DNA from: JAWKOK01 sp963765875
Lineage (GTDB): Bacteria > Chloroflexota > Anaerolineae > Caldilineales > Caldilineaceae
DNA length: 64,000 nt
NCBI GenBank assembly: GCA_963765875.1
Contig: CAVXYK010000006.1
Span: forward strand, 310,001-374,000
Reading direction: 5' to 3'
Under the pieces are notes generated by a model. That model was not told the origin of the DNA. It saw only the letters and a program-made list of their open reading frames with translations, and did not search any database. Position numbers and translations under genes: made by a program. Shown one piece after another: positions 55,088 through 64,000 of this stretch (positions are counted from its first letter, which is position 1; each line of letters opens with the position of its first letter).

Positions 55088-56287
55088 ATGTCCAGACGCT
55101 GGATTGTCTTTGTTCTCTTTTCGTCCGCCTACTTCATGTCCTACTTCTACCGTTCGGCCAACGCGGTCATTGCTCCCGACCTGTCATCGGAGCTTTCGCT
55201 GAACGCTGCCCAACTGGGCTTCATGACCAGCCTCTTTTTCGCTGCCTTCGCAGCAGTGCAGATTCCGTTGGGCATCGGACTGGATCGCTGGGGGCCGCGC
55301 TGGGTGACGCCGGCGCTCATGTTCTTTGGGGTGGCGGGCAGTTTGATCTTTGCAACGGCTTCGACTCTGCCGGCCCTGGCATTGGGCCGGGCCTTAATCG
55401 GCGTGGGCATGGCGGGCATTCTGATGGGCTCGCTGAAGATGTTCAGTCAGTGGTTTCCAATCAATCGATTCGCCACAGCGTCGGGATTGCTGATCGGCAT
55501 CGGTTCGCTGGGCGCGCTGCTCGCGGCCACGCCACTGGCCTGGCTCAACAATCTGTTCGGCTGGCGCGCCGTCTTTGTCGGCGGCGCGGTCGCCACCGGA
55601 CTGATCTCGGTGGCCATCATGCTGTGGACACGCAACACACCTGCCGGCGTCGAATGGCCCGGCGGCGACACCTCGCTACGCGGCACCGGCCAAGTCTTCA
55701 CCGATGGACGCTTCTGGCGCATCGCGCCGCTGACCTTTTTTCTTGCCGGAACGCTCTTGGGCTTCCAGGGGCTTTGGTCGGGGCCCTATCTCTTCGACGT
55801 CTACCGGCTCGACGACATCCAGACAGGCAATGTATTGCTCTGGCTGGGCGTGGGCGCAACCGCAGGCTACACGGTCTCCGGCTGGCTTTGTGATCGCTAC
55901 GGCATGTCGCGCGTTATCAGCCTGGCGGCTGGACTTTTCATCTGCATCCAGCTCATTCTTGCCGTCCAGCCGTCGGTAGCGCTTGTGCCAATCTTATACT
56001 TCCTCTTCGGCTTCACCGGCGGCTTCAACACCATGTTGCTTGCCCAGACACGGATGGTCTTCCCGCTCTCCATGACCGGCAAGGCGGTCACCGCCGTCAA
56101 CGTCTTCGCCATCGGCGGCACCTTTGTGCTTCAGTGGTGGATGGGCCTGGTCATCGGCCTCTTCCCCACCGATGCCGCCGGCCACTATCCACCAATGGCT
56201 TATTCAGTGACGTTGGTCCTGACGGCGGCGGGTGCGTTGATTGCGTTGATCTGGTACCGTCCGCTGGCCAAGAAATCGACAGCGTGA
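55088..56287 (+). CDS. Major facilitator superfamily transporter
   Basis: ATG 55088 has AGGTG 6 nt upstream, giving 399 residues; a GTG 9 nt earlier is also in frame. Twelve membrane helices are predicted. SRRWIVFVLFSSAYFMSYFYRSANAVIAPDL is the opening of organic-anion/hexuronate-type porters. GIGLDRWGPRW after helix 2 and SGWLCDRYGMSR in the second half are the two MFS signature loops. Divergent from a GntR regulator and a sugar ABC operon, it may import or export a related organic acid. The exact substrate cannot be read. Confidence 0.85.
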   Translation: MSRRWIVFVLFSSAYFMSYFYRSANAVIAPDLSSELSLNAAQLGFMTSLFFAAFAAVQIPLGIGLDRWGPRWVTPALMFFGVAGSLIFATASTLPALALGRALIGVGMAGILMGSLKMFSQWFPINRFATASGLLIGIGSLGALLAATPLAWLNNLFGWRAVFVGGAVATGLISVAIMLWTRNTPAGVEWPGGDTSLRGTGQVFTDGRFWRIAPLTFFLAGTLLGFQGLWSGPYLFDVYRLDDIQTGNVLLWLGVGATAGYTVSGWLCDRYGMSRVISLAAGLFICIQLILAVQPSVALVPILYFLFGFTGGFNTMLLAQTRMVFPLSMTGKAVTAVNVFAIGGTFVLQWWMGLVIGLFPTDAAGHYPPMAYSVTLVLTAAGALIALIWYRPLAKKSTA

Positions 56288-56431
56288 CATGGACTGGGAT
56301 TCGGACAGCGCCGGCTTGACCGACTCCAATTGGTGGAAGAAGGCTCTGTTGCAAGAAATCTCACCATCATGTAGCGTTTGCCTCACGTATCAATGATCAA
56401 CAGCAAATGAGGCAACAACAGGAGAAAAGAA

Positions 56432-56641
56432 ATGGAAAATGGAAAACAAGTCGGCAGCAAGCGGAGTAATATCCAAATCGGCAGCGAAGTAGAAGTTGTG
56501 CAAAAGCAGGACCAGCGAACCGGAAAGTTGACAACAGGCATCGTGGAACGCATTCTCACCAAATCAGCGACGCATCCACATGGCATCAAGGTGCGGTTGG
56601 AATCAGGTGAAGTGGGGCGTGTTACGACAGTATTGGGCTAG
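56432..56641 (+). CDS. ywbE: YwbE family small protein
   Basis: This 69-residue protein is preceded by AGGAGAAAAG. The sequence after a short basic N-terminus, RSNIQIGSEVEVVQKQDQ, TGIVERILTKSATHPHGIKV and RLESGEVGRV, is the complete YwbE (DUF2196) pattern. The fold is probably a small beta barrel like KOW or SH3-type nucleic-acid-binding proteins, and the function is unknown in the family. It stands alone, convergent to the broken MalT-type regulator gene. Confidence 0.92.
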   Translation: MENGKQVGSKRSNIQIGSEVEVVQKQDQRTGKLTTGIVERILTKSATHPHGIKVRLESGEVGRVTTVLG

Positions 56642-56732
56642 GGCAAAGAGATACACTCTGTTCAGCGATTGTTGGGGCTAGATATGGCCCGACGGTAGCG
56701 GTCGAATTCCTCCCCCATTCCATCTATCTGCT

Positions 56733-59424
56733 CTAAACAGGATACCGAAATGGGGGTGCAGCTATATTTTCTGCACTCAAACTCAAGGCGCGCGCCCGGG
56801 CAACAGCATCTTGGCGTTTGTTCACGCCTAGCTTGGCATAGATGTGACGGATGTGGGTACGTACAGTGTTAATGCTGACGCCGAGACTGTCGGCAATGTC
56901 TTGATAACTGACCGGTTGCATCAGCTGCACCAGGACCAGGCGCTCCTGATCGGTCAGTTGTGCCGCCTGCCGGCGCTGTGAATCGGAAACGGTGGCGACC
57001 CACATGCCTGCCGCGTCGGGATGGTCCATGACCGCCAATAGCGGTGCGAGCGCGGGGATGTCGAGGATGAAGCGAACATAGCCGGTTTCAACTGCCAGAT
57101 CGAGGGCTCGGACCAGGGCACGTTCAGCCTCTTCGCGCCGGCCCATCTGTAGATGGGCCCACGCCAATAGGGCGTATAACTCGGCGGCAAACAGCCGGCT
57201 ATCTAAGCGCTCTGCCTGGGCGATGGCGGCTGCAATCCGTGGCGTGACGGCATCAAGATCAATCCCTCTGGCGAAGTTACCTCTAATAGCGAGATAAAAT
57301 TCCCCAGGTTTTCGGGGGATATTTCGCCATCAATTTGCACACCAAGGTCCGCAACGAAATGCCGGGCACGCTCGACATGTCCTTGTCGCACCAACATATG
57401 AAGGAGCAATCTGTTGAGCTGCATAATTGAACCCATTTTGTCCAGGGGAAAAGAATCTTCAATCCCATTTGAACTGCCCGTGGCACGCGCCATGGCGAAG
57501 AGCGCGGCGAATGAGTTTATCTCGTGGTTGAGCACAGGGTCAGCCAGACGCTGGGCCAGGACCAAGGCCGACTGCTGCTCGCGCTGCGCTCCTTCTATAT
57601 CATTCATCCAGTAGCGAAAATACATAGCACTCGCATGTGATTCAAGCAACTCATTCATCGCAAATGAACTGTTCGGTTGCGCGGTGGCCACAATTTCTTG
57701 CAGCATTGCCAGTGCTTCTCGTGGGTATCCATAATGGGCTGAGATCTGGGCACGATTCCGCCGAACGGATATCACGGCGTGGTTTAGGCCTGCCTCTCGG
57801 AACGCCTCAATCGCTTGATTCGCCTTTGCCAACGCGGTTTGTCCTTGTCCCCCATACCAGGCGAGAATAAATTGCATGTGCAAAAACCAGGCCTGGCTTA
57901 AGGGGTCGGCATCAGCCAGGCGCTGTTCTTCGTCCCGGACTAGTGCCCTGACCCGATCAAAGTCATGCCTGTAGAACTGGGCATATATTTGTAAGACATG
58001 AGTTCGGCCTGGGTGCGCCGGCGTTCTTTGTCGGCCAGACTGGGCAGATGCCAGGGCGGCGTCCGTGCGTGCGACCAGGTCCGCCAGGTTCGCCTGGACG
58101 CGCATCAACCCGAGCAGGCACAGCTCCAACAGGAGGCGCGGGTGCTGGTCGAGGGCATCGTCGGGGAAGAGCGCCAGCCAGCGCTGGGCCTGCCGGGTAT
58201 CGCCGCGCAGGATCGCAGGGCGCACGGCCGCTTCCAGTATTGCAGCAGCCAGGGACAGATCGTCTGCGCGCAGGGCATGCTGCACCGCTGCGGTGATCTG
58301 GTCATGCCTGGCCAGCCAGGCCGCGGCGCGGCGATGCAGGGTGGCGACAGCCGCGCTGCTTTTCTCCTGCCGCAGACTGGTTCTGCAGCAGTTCTTGAAA
58401 GAGGTGATGGTAGCGAAACCACTCGCCGCCGGCTGTCCAACTGCACCACGGGCAGGCCGGCCCCAATCAGCGCCGACAGGTAGGTCAACCGCAGCCTTGT
58501 TGCCGGTGACGGCTGCGGAGAGTGACGCGTTGAAGCGGTCCAGGATGGAGGTCTCGAACAGGAATGCGCGCTGCGCCGGCGGGAGCCTGTTCAGGACCTG
58601 GGTGGTCAGGTATTCAGCCAGCCAACCGTGCTGGCTCTGGGTAGCGGCCAAGAGTTCGTCGATGTCGCATGCGTTTGCCTGCGCTCGCGGTCATCAACTG
58701 CAAAGCGACGATCCAGCCTTCGCTGCGCGCAGCCAACCGCGCCAGCGTCTCGGGCGTGAGGGTCGCAAAGCCGCGTTGCCCCAGGTAGGCCTCCATCTCG
58801 TGGGGCTGAAAGCGTAGGTCGGCCTCGCTCATGTCCAACACCTGCTCTGCCGCGTAGAGCCGGGTCAGCGGTCCATAGGTGGCCCGGCGCCCGAGGAGTA
58901 AAACGTGCAATCGCGACTGGGCGCCGTTCCAGGAAGAGGGTCATCAGCGGGGCCAGCGTGGGTGAATCGATCTGGTGCAGATCGTCGAGCACCAGGAGCA
59001 AGGGGTCATTGTCGGACGCTTTTGGGTCACGCTGGAGTTTACTTAGTAACAGTTCGAGCGCGCGCATGGGATCTGGCTCCGGCGCGTCGAGCAGTAGATG
59101 GACAGCGGCGGCAATGCCCGGCACAATCGCCTCCAGCGCGGCCGCCAGGTAGCGGACAAATTGCTGGGGATCGTCGTCGCCAGGATCCAATGATAACCAG
59201 GCAGCGTGCGACGCCAGCCCACGGATTTCGAGCCAGCGGCAAACAAGCATGGATTTACCGTAGCCGGCCGGCGCATGAACAAAGACGACCGGCGTCGTCT
59301 GCCATTGATCGAGCCGCGCGTACAGCCGTGGCCGATCCAAGATCTGGGACGGCGGTGCAGGCCGCGTTACCTTGCTGGAGAGGATGTACATCTGGACAAA
59401 TCTCACCGTGGTCCTGACACGCAA
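56733..59424 (-). pseudogene. MalT/LuxR-type ATP-dependent regulator with several frameshifts
   Basis: Pieces in order on the minus strand form one roughly 890-residue MalT-like protein. The ATPase start has the P-loop HAPAGYGKSMLV and LLVLDDLHQIDSPTLAPL (59424 to about 58910). LHVLLLGRRA and DLRFQPHEMEAYL follow to about 58650, then WLAEYLTTQVLNRLPP and a TPR-like region. The C-terminal LuxR helix-turn-helix is QDIADSLGVSINTVRTHIRHIYAKLGV at 56733-57167. Frame changes lie near 58910, 58640, 58490, 58390 and 57275. With at least five breaks, the gene is either truly dead or sits in a poorly resolved stretch. Its target genes are unknown. Confidence 0.75.
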
Positions 59425-59587
59425 ACACGTTTAGCGCGGGCATTATATCACATGATTTGGCTGATTCATGCGATAGATTTCACGCGCACCGTACGGTATA
59501 GTTGCACCATACAATCAACAGCCTGCGGACAGGTGGTGTGTACGCGTGTCGGGGCAATGAAAATTTATCCTACCGCGAGGTGAAGAG

Positions 59588-62500
59588 ATGAACCAGCACG
59601 AAACCAAGCAGACAGGCGCCGCACTGCGGTTGTTTATGTACATGATACTGATCGCAGCGTTGCTGCTGCCTGCATCCGCGACCACAGCCCAAGCCGCGCC
59701 CGTCAGCAGGATGCCTCCGTCCAGCAAGTGGGCGCCGCGGCAGTGGCAACGACCTACACCGTCACATCCACCAGCTGCACCGGGCCCGGTTCGATTACCG
59801 AGGCCATGGCCAAGGCCAACGCCAATCCGGGCGAGGATACCATTACCTTCACGCCAGGCCTGCAGATCGATGCGGGCCAATGCCTACCAGGTTTTCAAGG
59901 AGCCGTAATGATTACTTTATGGTCCAGGCGACCGAGTCGGTGATCTTTGAGGGCAACGGCGCCAGATCGGTCGGAGCTATGGGTATGGATTACATCTGGG
60001 GGGTTAGTCACACCGATTGGTCCTAGTGCTGGCTGTTATGACGCTAGCGTCGGCGACTTGGTTGATTCGCAGACGCCGGGTTTCATCAAGGTTGGAGCCT
60101 ATGGCCAGGATAACTCGGCCATCACCGTCACCGTGCGTGATCTAGACATGCACGAACTCAACAGCGTGGCGCGGATTGAGAAGAATGCATCGCTTATCCT
60201 GGAAGACCTGACACTTAACCGAATCATCAATGGATTCAGAGGTTGTAACAGGTCTGCAATCGATGCCGATGAAGGTGCGAACTTTACGGCACGCCGCACC
60301 GAATGGGATACGATCTGGAATGGCACAGAAGATGCATTTACTGCTCCCGACACGACTATTGCTGCAATCAGTGGCGTACAAGGCCCTCTTAGTGATCGTA
60401 AATATGCGGGCAACCTCAACATTGAGGACTCGTATTTCAAAGACGTTTATAAGGGAACAATCAACTGGGGGGGACAGGCTGGCGACAAGGTCAATATCGT
60501 CACCTCGCGCTTCGAAGTAGCGGGAGGAATCCACATCAGCGGCGCTGCTGAGACCAATATCGTTAATTCAATCTTGTCAGGCCAAGCAATTGGTCCTTCA
60601 AGGGTAACAGACCATCTTATCAATAGTTCCACCCAGGAAATGAATATCAAAGCATCGACTGTCTTGTTTCCGGATGTTGAATGTGACAGTAGTTGCCAAC
60701 AACGTTTATACGTTGGATGGATTTATCGCCAACCTGGACGCGGGAAAATCAACTTCATTCAATCCGCGGTCGGCGTGAACTTTCCTGACACACTCCCTCC
60801 CCCTCAGCCAGGTCAACCAGTCCCGGCCACCAGATTGCTGGATCCCGATACCGAGCTGCGGGATTTTTCAGGCGATCCGGGTCAGGGCTTCAGCGCCGAT
60901 GAATACACCTGGATTCAGCCTACATCTCAGCAAGACGCTGCTGCGTTGCAGGCGGTCACCTTTCAACCAAACCTGCTCACTAACCCGCCAGGCCTGCCCA
61001 TTGAAGGGTCGTACACCCTGGCCGAATGGGCGACCCCACTGATCGGCGGCGAACTCATCGACAAGATTCCCGACGCCACCTGCACTTCGCCCAATGACGC
61101 CAACAAGTTGATCAACCCAATCGATGGCAGTTGCATCACCACGGATGTGCTTGGCAACAGCCGTTGGGATACGGGCAACAACAAACGCAACATCGGCGCC
61201 GTGCAGTTGAGCCTGGCGCCCCACCTGACGGTGGTCGGTACCGGCGACGGCACGGTTGACCTGAGTTGGACCAAGCCCCAGGTCTCCTCCCCTTCCACCA
61301 TCGCCGGCTATGAGCTGCGCTACCGTGAAAAGGGCACGACGAACTGGAACCCGACGATTGCCGTTATCGATCCCGACACGCTGACACACCAGGTCACCGA
61401 TCTGACCAACGGCACCGAATACGAGTTCGAAGTACGAGCCACCTACTCCCCCAGCGGAGAGGGGCCCTGGAGCAATACCGCCACGGGCACGACGCTCGGC
61501 CCCATCGGCGCGCCGGTGGTGACCGCAACCCCGGGTAACGGGCAGGTCGATCTCGACTGGACCAAACCGGCTGACGGCGGACACGTGATTTATGCCTACC
61601 ACATCCTCTGGCGTCCGACCGGCACGACAAACTGGATCGGCGCCAAGAGCATTTTTGGCAGCACCCCGCCTGGCACACAAACGACCATCACCGGCCTGAC
61701 AAACGGCACGGAGTATGAGTTCGCTGTCAACGCCAGCGCGGTTGACGGCGCCATCGGTCCGCAAGGCCTCGCTACGGCCACACCGTACGCCCTGGGCGCA
61801 ATTTTGATCAGAAAAAGTACCGCGCCTGCCGGTGGCACAGGATTCACCTTCACCCAAGATGTTGACAACAGCGGCAACTTCACCCTAGACGACCGGGGTA
61901 TCAGACCCTTCTCCAACGTGCGCCCTGGCACCTACCCGGTTACCGAAATCGATCCCAGCGGTTTGGGCTATGAGTTGGTCGCTATTAGCTGTCCACCTGG
62001 CGCTGCAACCGTGGATGTGGCCACCCGGACCGCCATGATCACTATTGGTTCCGGTGAGGTGGTGAGTTGTCTTTTCACAAATACTGAGGATGAGACTGTC
62101 GTCATCGAAAAGCGGACGGTGCCGCCGGGCGGGAGCGGCTTCACCTTCAGCGACGACCTCGGCACGCCCAACAGCTTCAGCCTGAACGACGCCCAGACCC
62201 GCACCTTCACCCATGTGCCGGGGGGCAAATACCAGGTCACCGAGGGCGCCATGCCCGGCTACGAACTGACGGCCATCGACTGTACCGTGGAGGGGGTGAG
62301 CGTCCCTGGCGATCTGGCGTCGCGCACGGCCAATATCAGCCTAACCCAGCCCGGAGGCAATGCCCACTGCACCTTCACCAACACCAAGCTGGGCACGCTC
62401 ATCATGCGCAAGCAGACGCTGCCCGATGGCGCTCCGGATGCATTTGGCTATACCATCAGCGGGCCGAACACCAACGACAGCGGCTCCCTGACCGACGGTG

Positions 62501-64000
62501 GTTCGACCCAGGTCGACAACGCCAAGTCCGGCACGTGGGAGTTGACGGAGTCGCTGCCCGCCGCGGACTGGCATCTGGGCGACATCAGCTGCACGTCAAC
62601 GCTGGGAACCAGCACGTTCGTCAAGGACCTCCCCAACGAGAAAGCGACGGTGGAACTGGCTCCCGGCGACACCATGGACTGCACTTTCACCAATGTGGAG
62701 GATGAGACCATCACCGTGGAGAAGGTGACGATCCCGGCCGGCGACACGACAACTTCCTTCGATTTCACGGGCAGCGGCTCAATCGGCGCTTTTGCCCTCA
62801 AGGATGGGGAAAGCCAATCCTTCAGCGTGGACGCCGCCGCCGGACCGTTCACCCTAGCCGAGGGCGACCCCAGCGGGGACGGCTACGAAGTAACCGAGAT
62901 CCGCTGCGTCAACAGCAAGACAGGCGCGGTGACCCTGGGCGACCCTGGCACCCGCTCTGTGGACCTGGACACCCAACCGGGGGAGAGCCAGCACTGTACC
63001 TTTACCAATGAGCGCCATGGCCAGGTCGTGATTCGCAAGGCGACCGCACCTGGTGGCGGCAGCGGCTTCGGTTTCTACGGCGGCTTCGGCTCCTTCTCCC
63101 TGGACGATGGCCAGGCAGAGACCTTCCTCGATGTGATCCCGGGCGCCTACTCTGTGAGCGAGGCCGATCCCGGCAGCCTGGGCTATGGGCTGAGCGGCAT
63201 CAAATGCAGCGACAGCGACCCCAATGGCACAGCCTCTACCAGCGATCTGGCCACCCATACGGCCAGCATCAACGTGGATGCCGGCGAGACGGTGGAGTGT
63301 ACCTTCACCAATAGCCAACTCGACACTGTCTCCATCTTCAAAGTGACCCTGCCGTCCGGTGGTACCGGTTTTGATTTTGGCGGTACGTTTGGCCCGTTCA
63401 CGTTGGACGACGATCAACTGACGACCTTCGGCAATGTCGCTCCTGGCGTCAAGATCATCAGCGAGGACGACCCGACGCCGGACTACGACCTGGCTCTGAT
63501 CCTCTGCTACGACGCCGCCACCGGGCAGTTCTTTGAAGGGGACGCGGCCACCCGCAAAGTAGACCTTGATCTAGATGTGGGCCACCAGGTGCTCTGCGAG
63601 TTTGTCAACGTGCAGCGGGGGACCATCATCATCGAAAAAGCGCCGGGCAGCGGCACAGGCTATGGCTTCAGCGGCGATCTCGGGGACTTCACCCTCGACA
63701 GCGGAAAGGAGCAGACCTTCGTTGAACTGAAGGTGGGAGCGTACAGCGTCACCGAGCAGACGCCCCCTGGCGATACGCTCACCGGGCTGACCTGTACGGA
63801 CAGTGATGCCAACGGCGTCCCCTCCACGGGTGAAGTAGCGTCAAGCACGGCCACGATCAACCTGGACCCGGGCGAGACGGTGCGCTGCACCTACACCAAC
63901 CAACCCGGCGGCAGCGTGGTCATCAAGAAGAAGGTCACATCCGGTCCCAACGGCCCCTTCACCTTCCTGGACAATATCCAAACCCCGGCCACGTTCAAAC
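59588..64000 (+). CDS. Giant secreted beta-helix/FN3/Cna-B-like repeat protein, partial at window end
   Basis: The start at 59588 gives a signal peptide (LFMYMILIAALLLPASATTAQAA). Frame changes near 59695, 59900 and 60010-60026 break the N-terminal part; from 59944 one frame is open to the window end (over 1,350 codons). The order is: a CSLREAI-like segment (TSTSCTGPGSITEAMAKANA), a parallel beta-helix region to about 60800, two fibronectin type III domains (about 61216-61498 and 61510-61795; TDLTNGTEYEFEVRA and TGLTNGTEYEFAVNA), then at least seven Cna-B/SpaA-like repeats of about 100 residues from 61801. It is probably a cell-surface or matrix stalk. The anchor signal lies beyond the window. 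Confidence 0.8.
61801..64000 (+). repeat. Tandem Cna-B/prealbumin-like repeats with K-E-N triad and paired cysteines
   Basis: Repeats begin at 61801, 62098, 62395, 62710, 63022, 63325, 63622 and 63913 (the last cut by the window end). Each of the seven complete units has an early Lys (as in VIEKRT), a Glu after the Y-x-V strand (VTE, LTE, VSE), a Cys (I-x-C), a second Cys and a final Asn in CTFTN or a variant. Lys-Glu-Asn is the isopeptide-forming set of Cna-B/SpaA domains; the Cys pair suggests a disulfide as well. Confidence 0.8.

Noticed and set aside
60868..61857. Reverse-strand open frames across the giant surface protein
   Set aside because: The forward frame is open for over 4 kb with clear FN3 and Cna-B-like repeats; the reverse frames are low-complexity shadows.
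1..64000. tRNA or rRNA genes
   Set aside because: I looked for cloverleaf-like arms with GTTCGA-type T loops and for conserved rRNA blocks and saw none; the cloverleaf-like elements at 30980 and 45446 lack anticodon-arm and T-loop features. A tRNA-scan would settle this.

Overview
The window reads as a chromosomal piece of a GC-rich, free-living bacterium. It is most likely a member of the Chloroflexota (Anaerolineae/Caldilineae type). This is inferred from recognised families: SARP and MalT-type ATPase regulators, the membrane sensor family ending in an FYRRKYDA module, GAF-PP2C-HATPase partner-switch proteins, and CUT1 sugar transporters with Tat-lipoprotein binding proteins. Intergenic DNA is rich in dispersed palindromes. 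No rRNA, tRNA, CRISPR array or phage module was recognised.

Layout. 0-3 kb: a DMSO-reductase-like operon whose catalytic subunit is fused in frame to a response-regulator receiver domain. 3-12.8 kb: housekeeping and envelope genes (P-loop kinase, thioredoxin-CcdA fusion, MsrA and lipoprotein, nucleotidyltransferase, metallo-beta-lactamase fold, GT2, YhhN, a K+-channel-like protein). 12.8-14 kb: decayed, repeat-filled DNA. 14-17.7 kb: SixA, an SH3b-repeat secreted protein and an ornithine carbamoyltransferase relative. 17.7-32.5 kb: a sugar and sulfated-glycan catabolic region with two sulfatases (one nonsense-interrupted), a GH29 fucosidase (nonsense-interrupted), two enzymes of acid-sugar breakdown (enolase superfamily and DHDPS/KDG-aldolase superfamily), a sugar MFS porter, NagB, a BadF-type kinase and a GH4 glycosidase. 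A REP-associated transposase with flanking REP palindromes lies inside it. 32.6-37.8 kb: a SARP-ATPase regulator, divergent from a double-cupredoxin lipoprotein and a dihaem cytochrome c. 38-47 kb: four tandem membrane sensor paralogues, a GAF-PP2C-HATPase protein, two STAS proteins and a conserved unknown protein. 47-49.5 kb: a CrtI-like oxidoreductase and PlsC. 49.5-56.3 kb: a GntR-regulated sugar ABC operon with a UroD-like protein and a divergent MFS porter. 56.4-59.4 kb: YwbE and a broken MalT-type regulator. 59.6 kb to the end: a very large beta-helix/FN3/Cna-B-like surface protein that runs off the window.

The most interesting signal is a repeated promoter layout: two GTAACG hexamers exactly 12 bp apart, then CGAC 12 bp further on, then a TATA(C/G)T box. 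It occurs upstream of the cupredoxin lipoprotein, the PP2C partner-switch gene and the unknown gene at 46.2 kb. This suggests a small regulon tied to the membrane-sensor/partner-switch cluster.

About a dozen genes carry frameshifts or in-frame stops, while their neighbours are intact. Raw-sequence error is a serious alternative to true gene decay. Broken genes are reported as full spans, with the break positions given.
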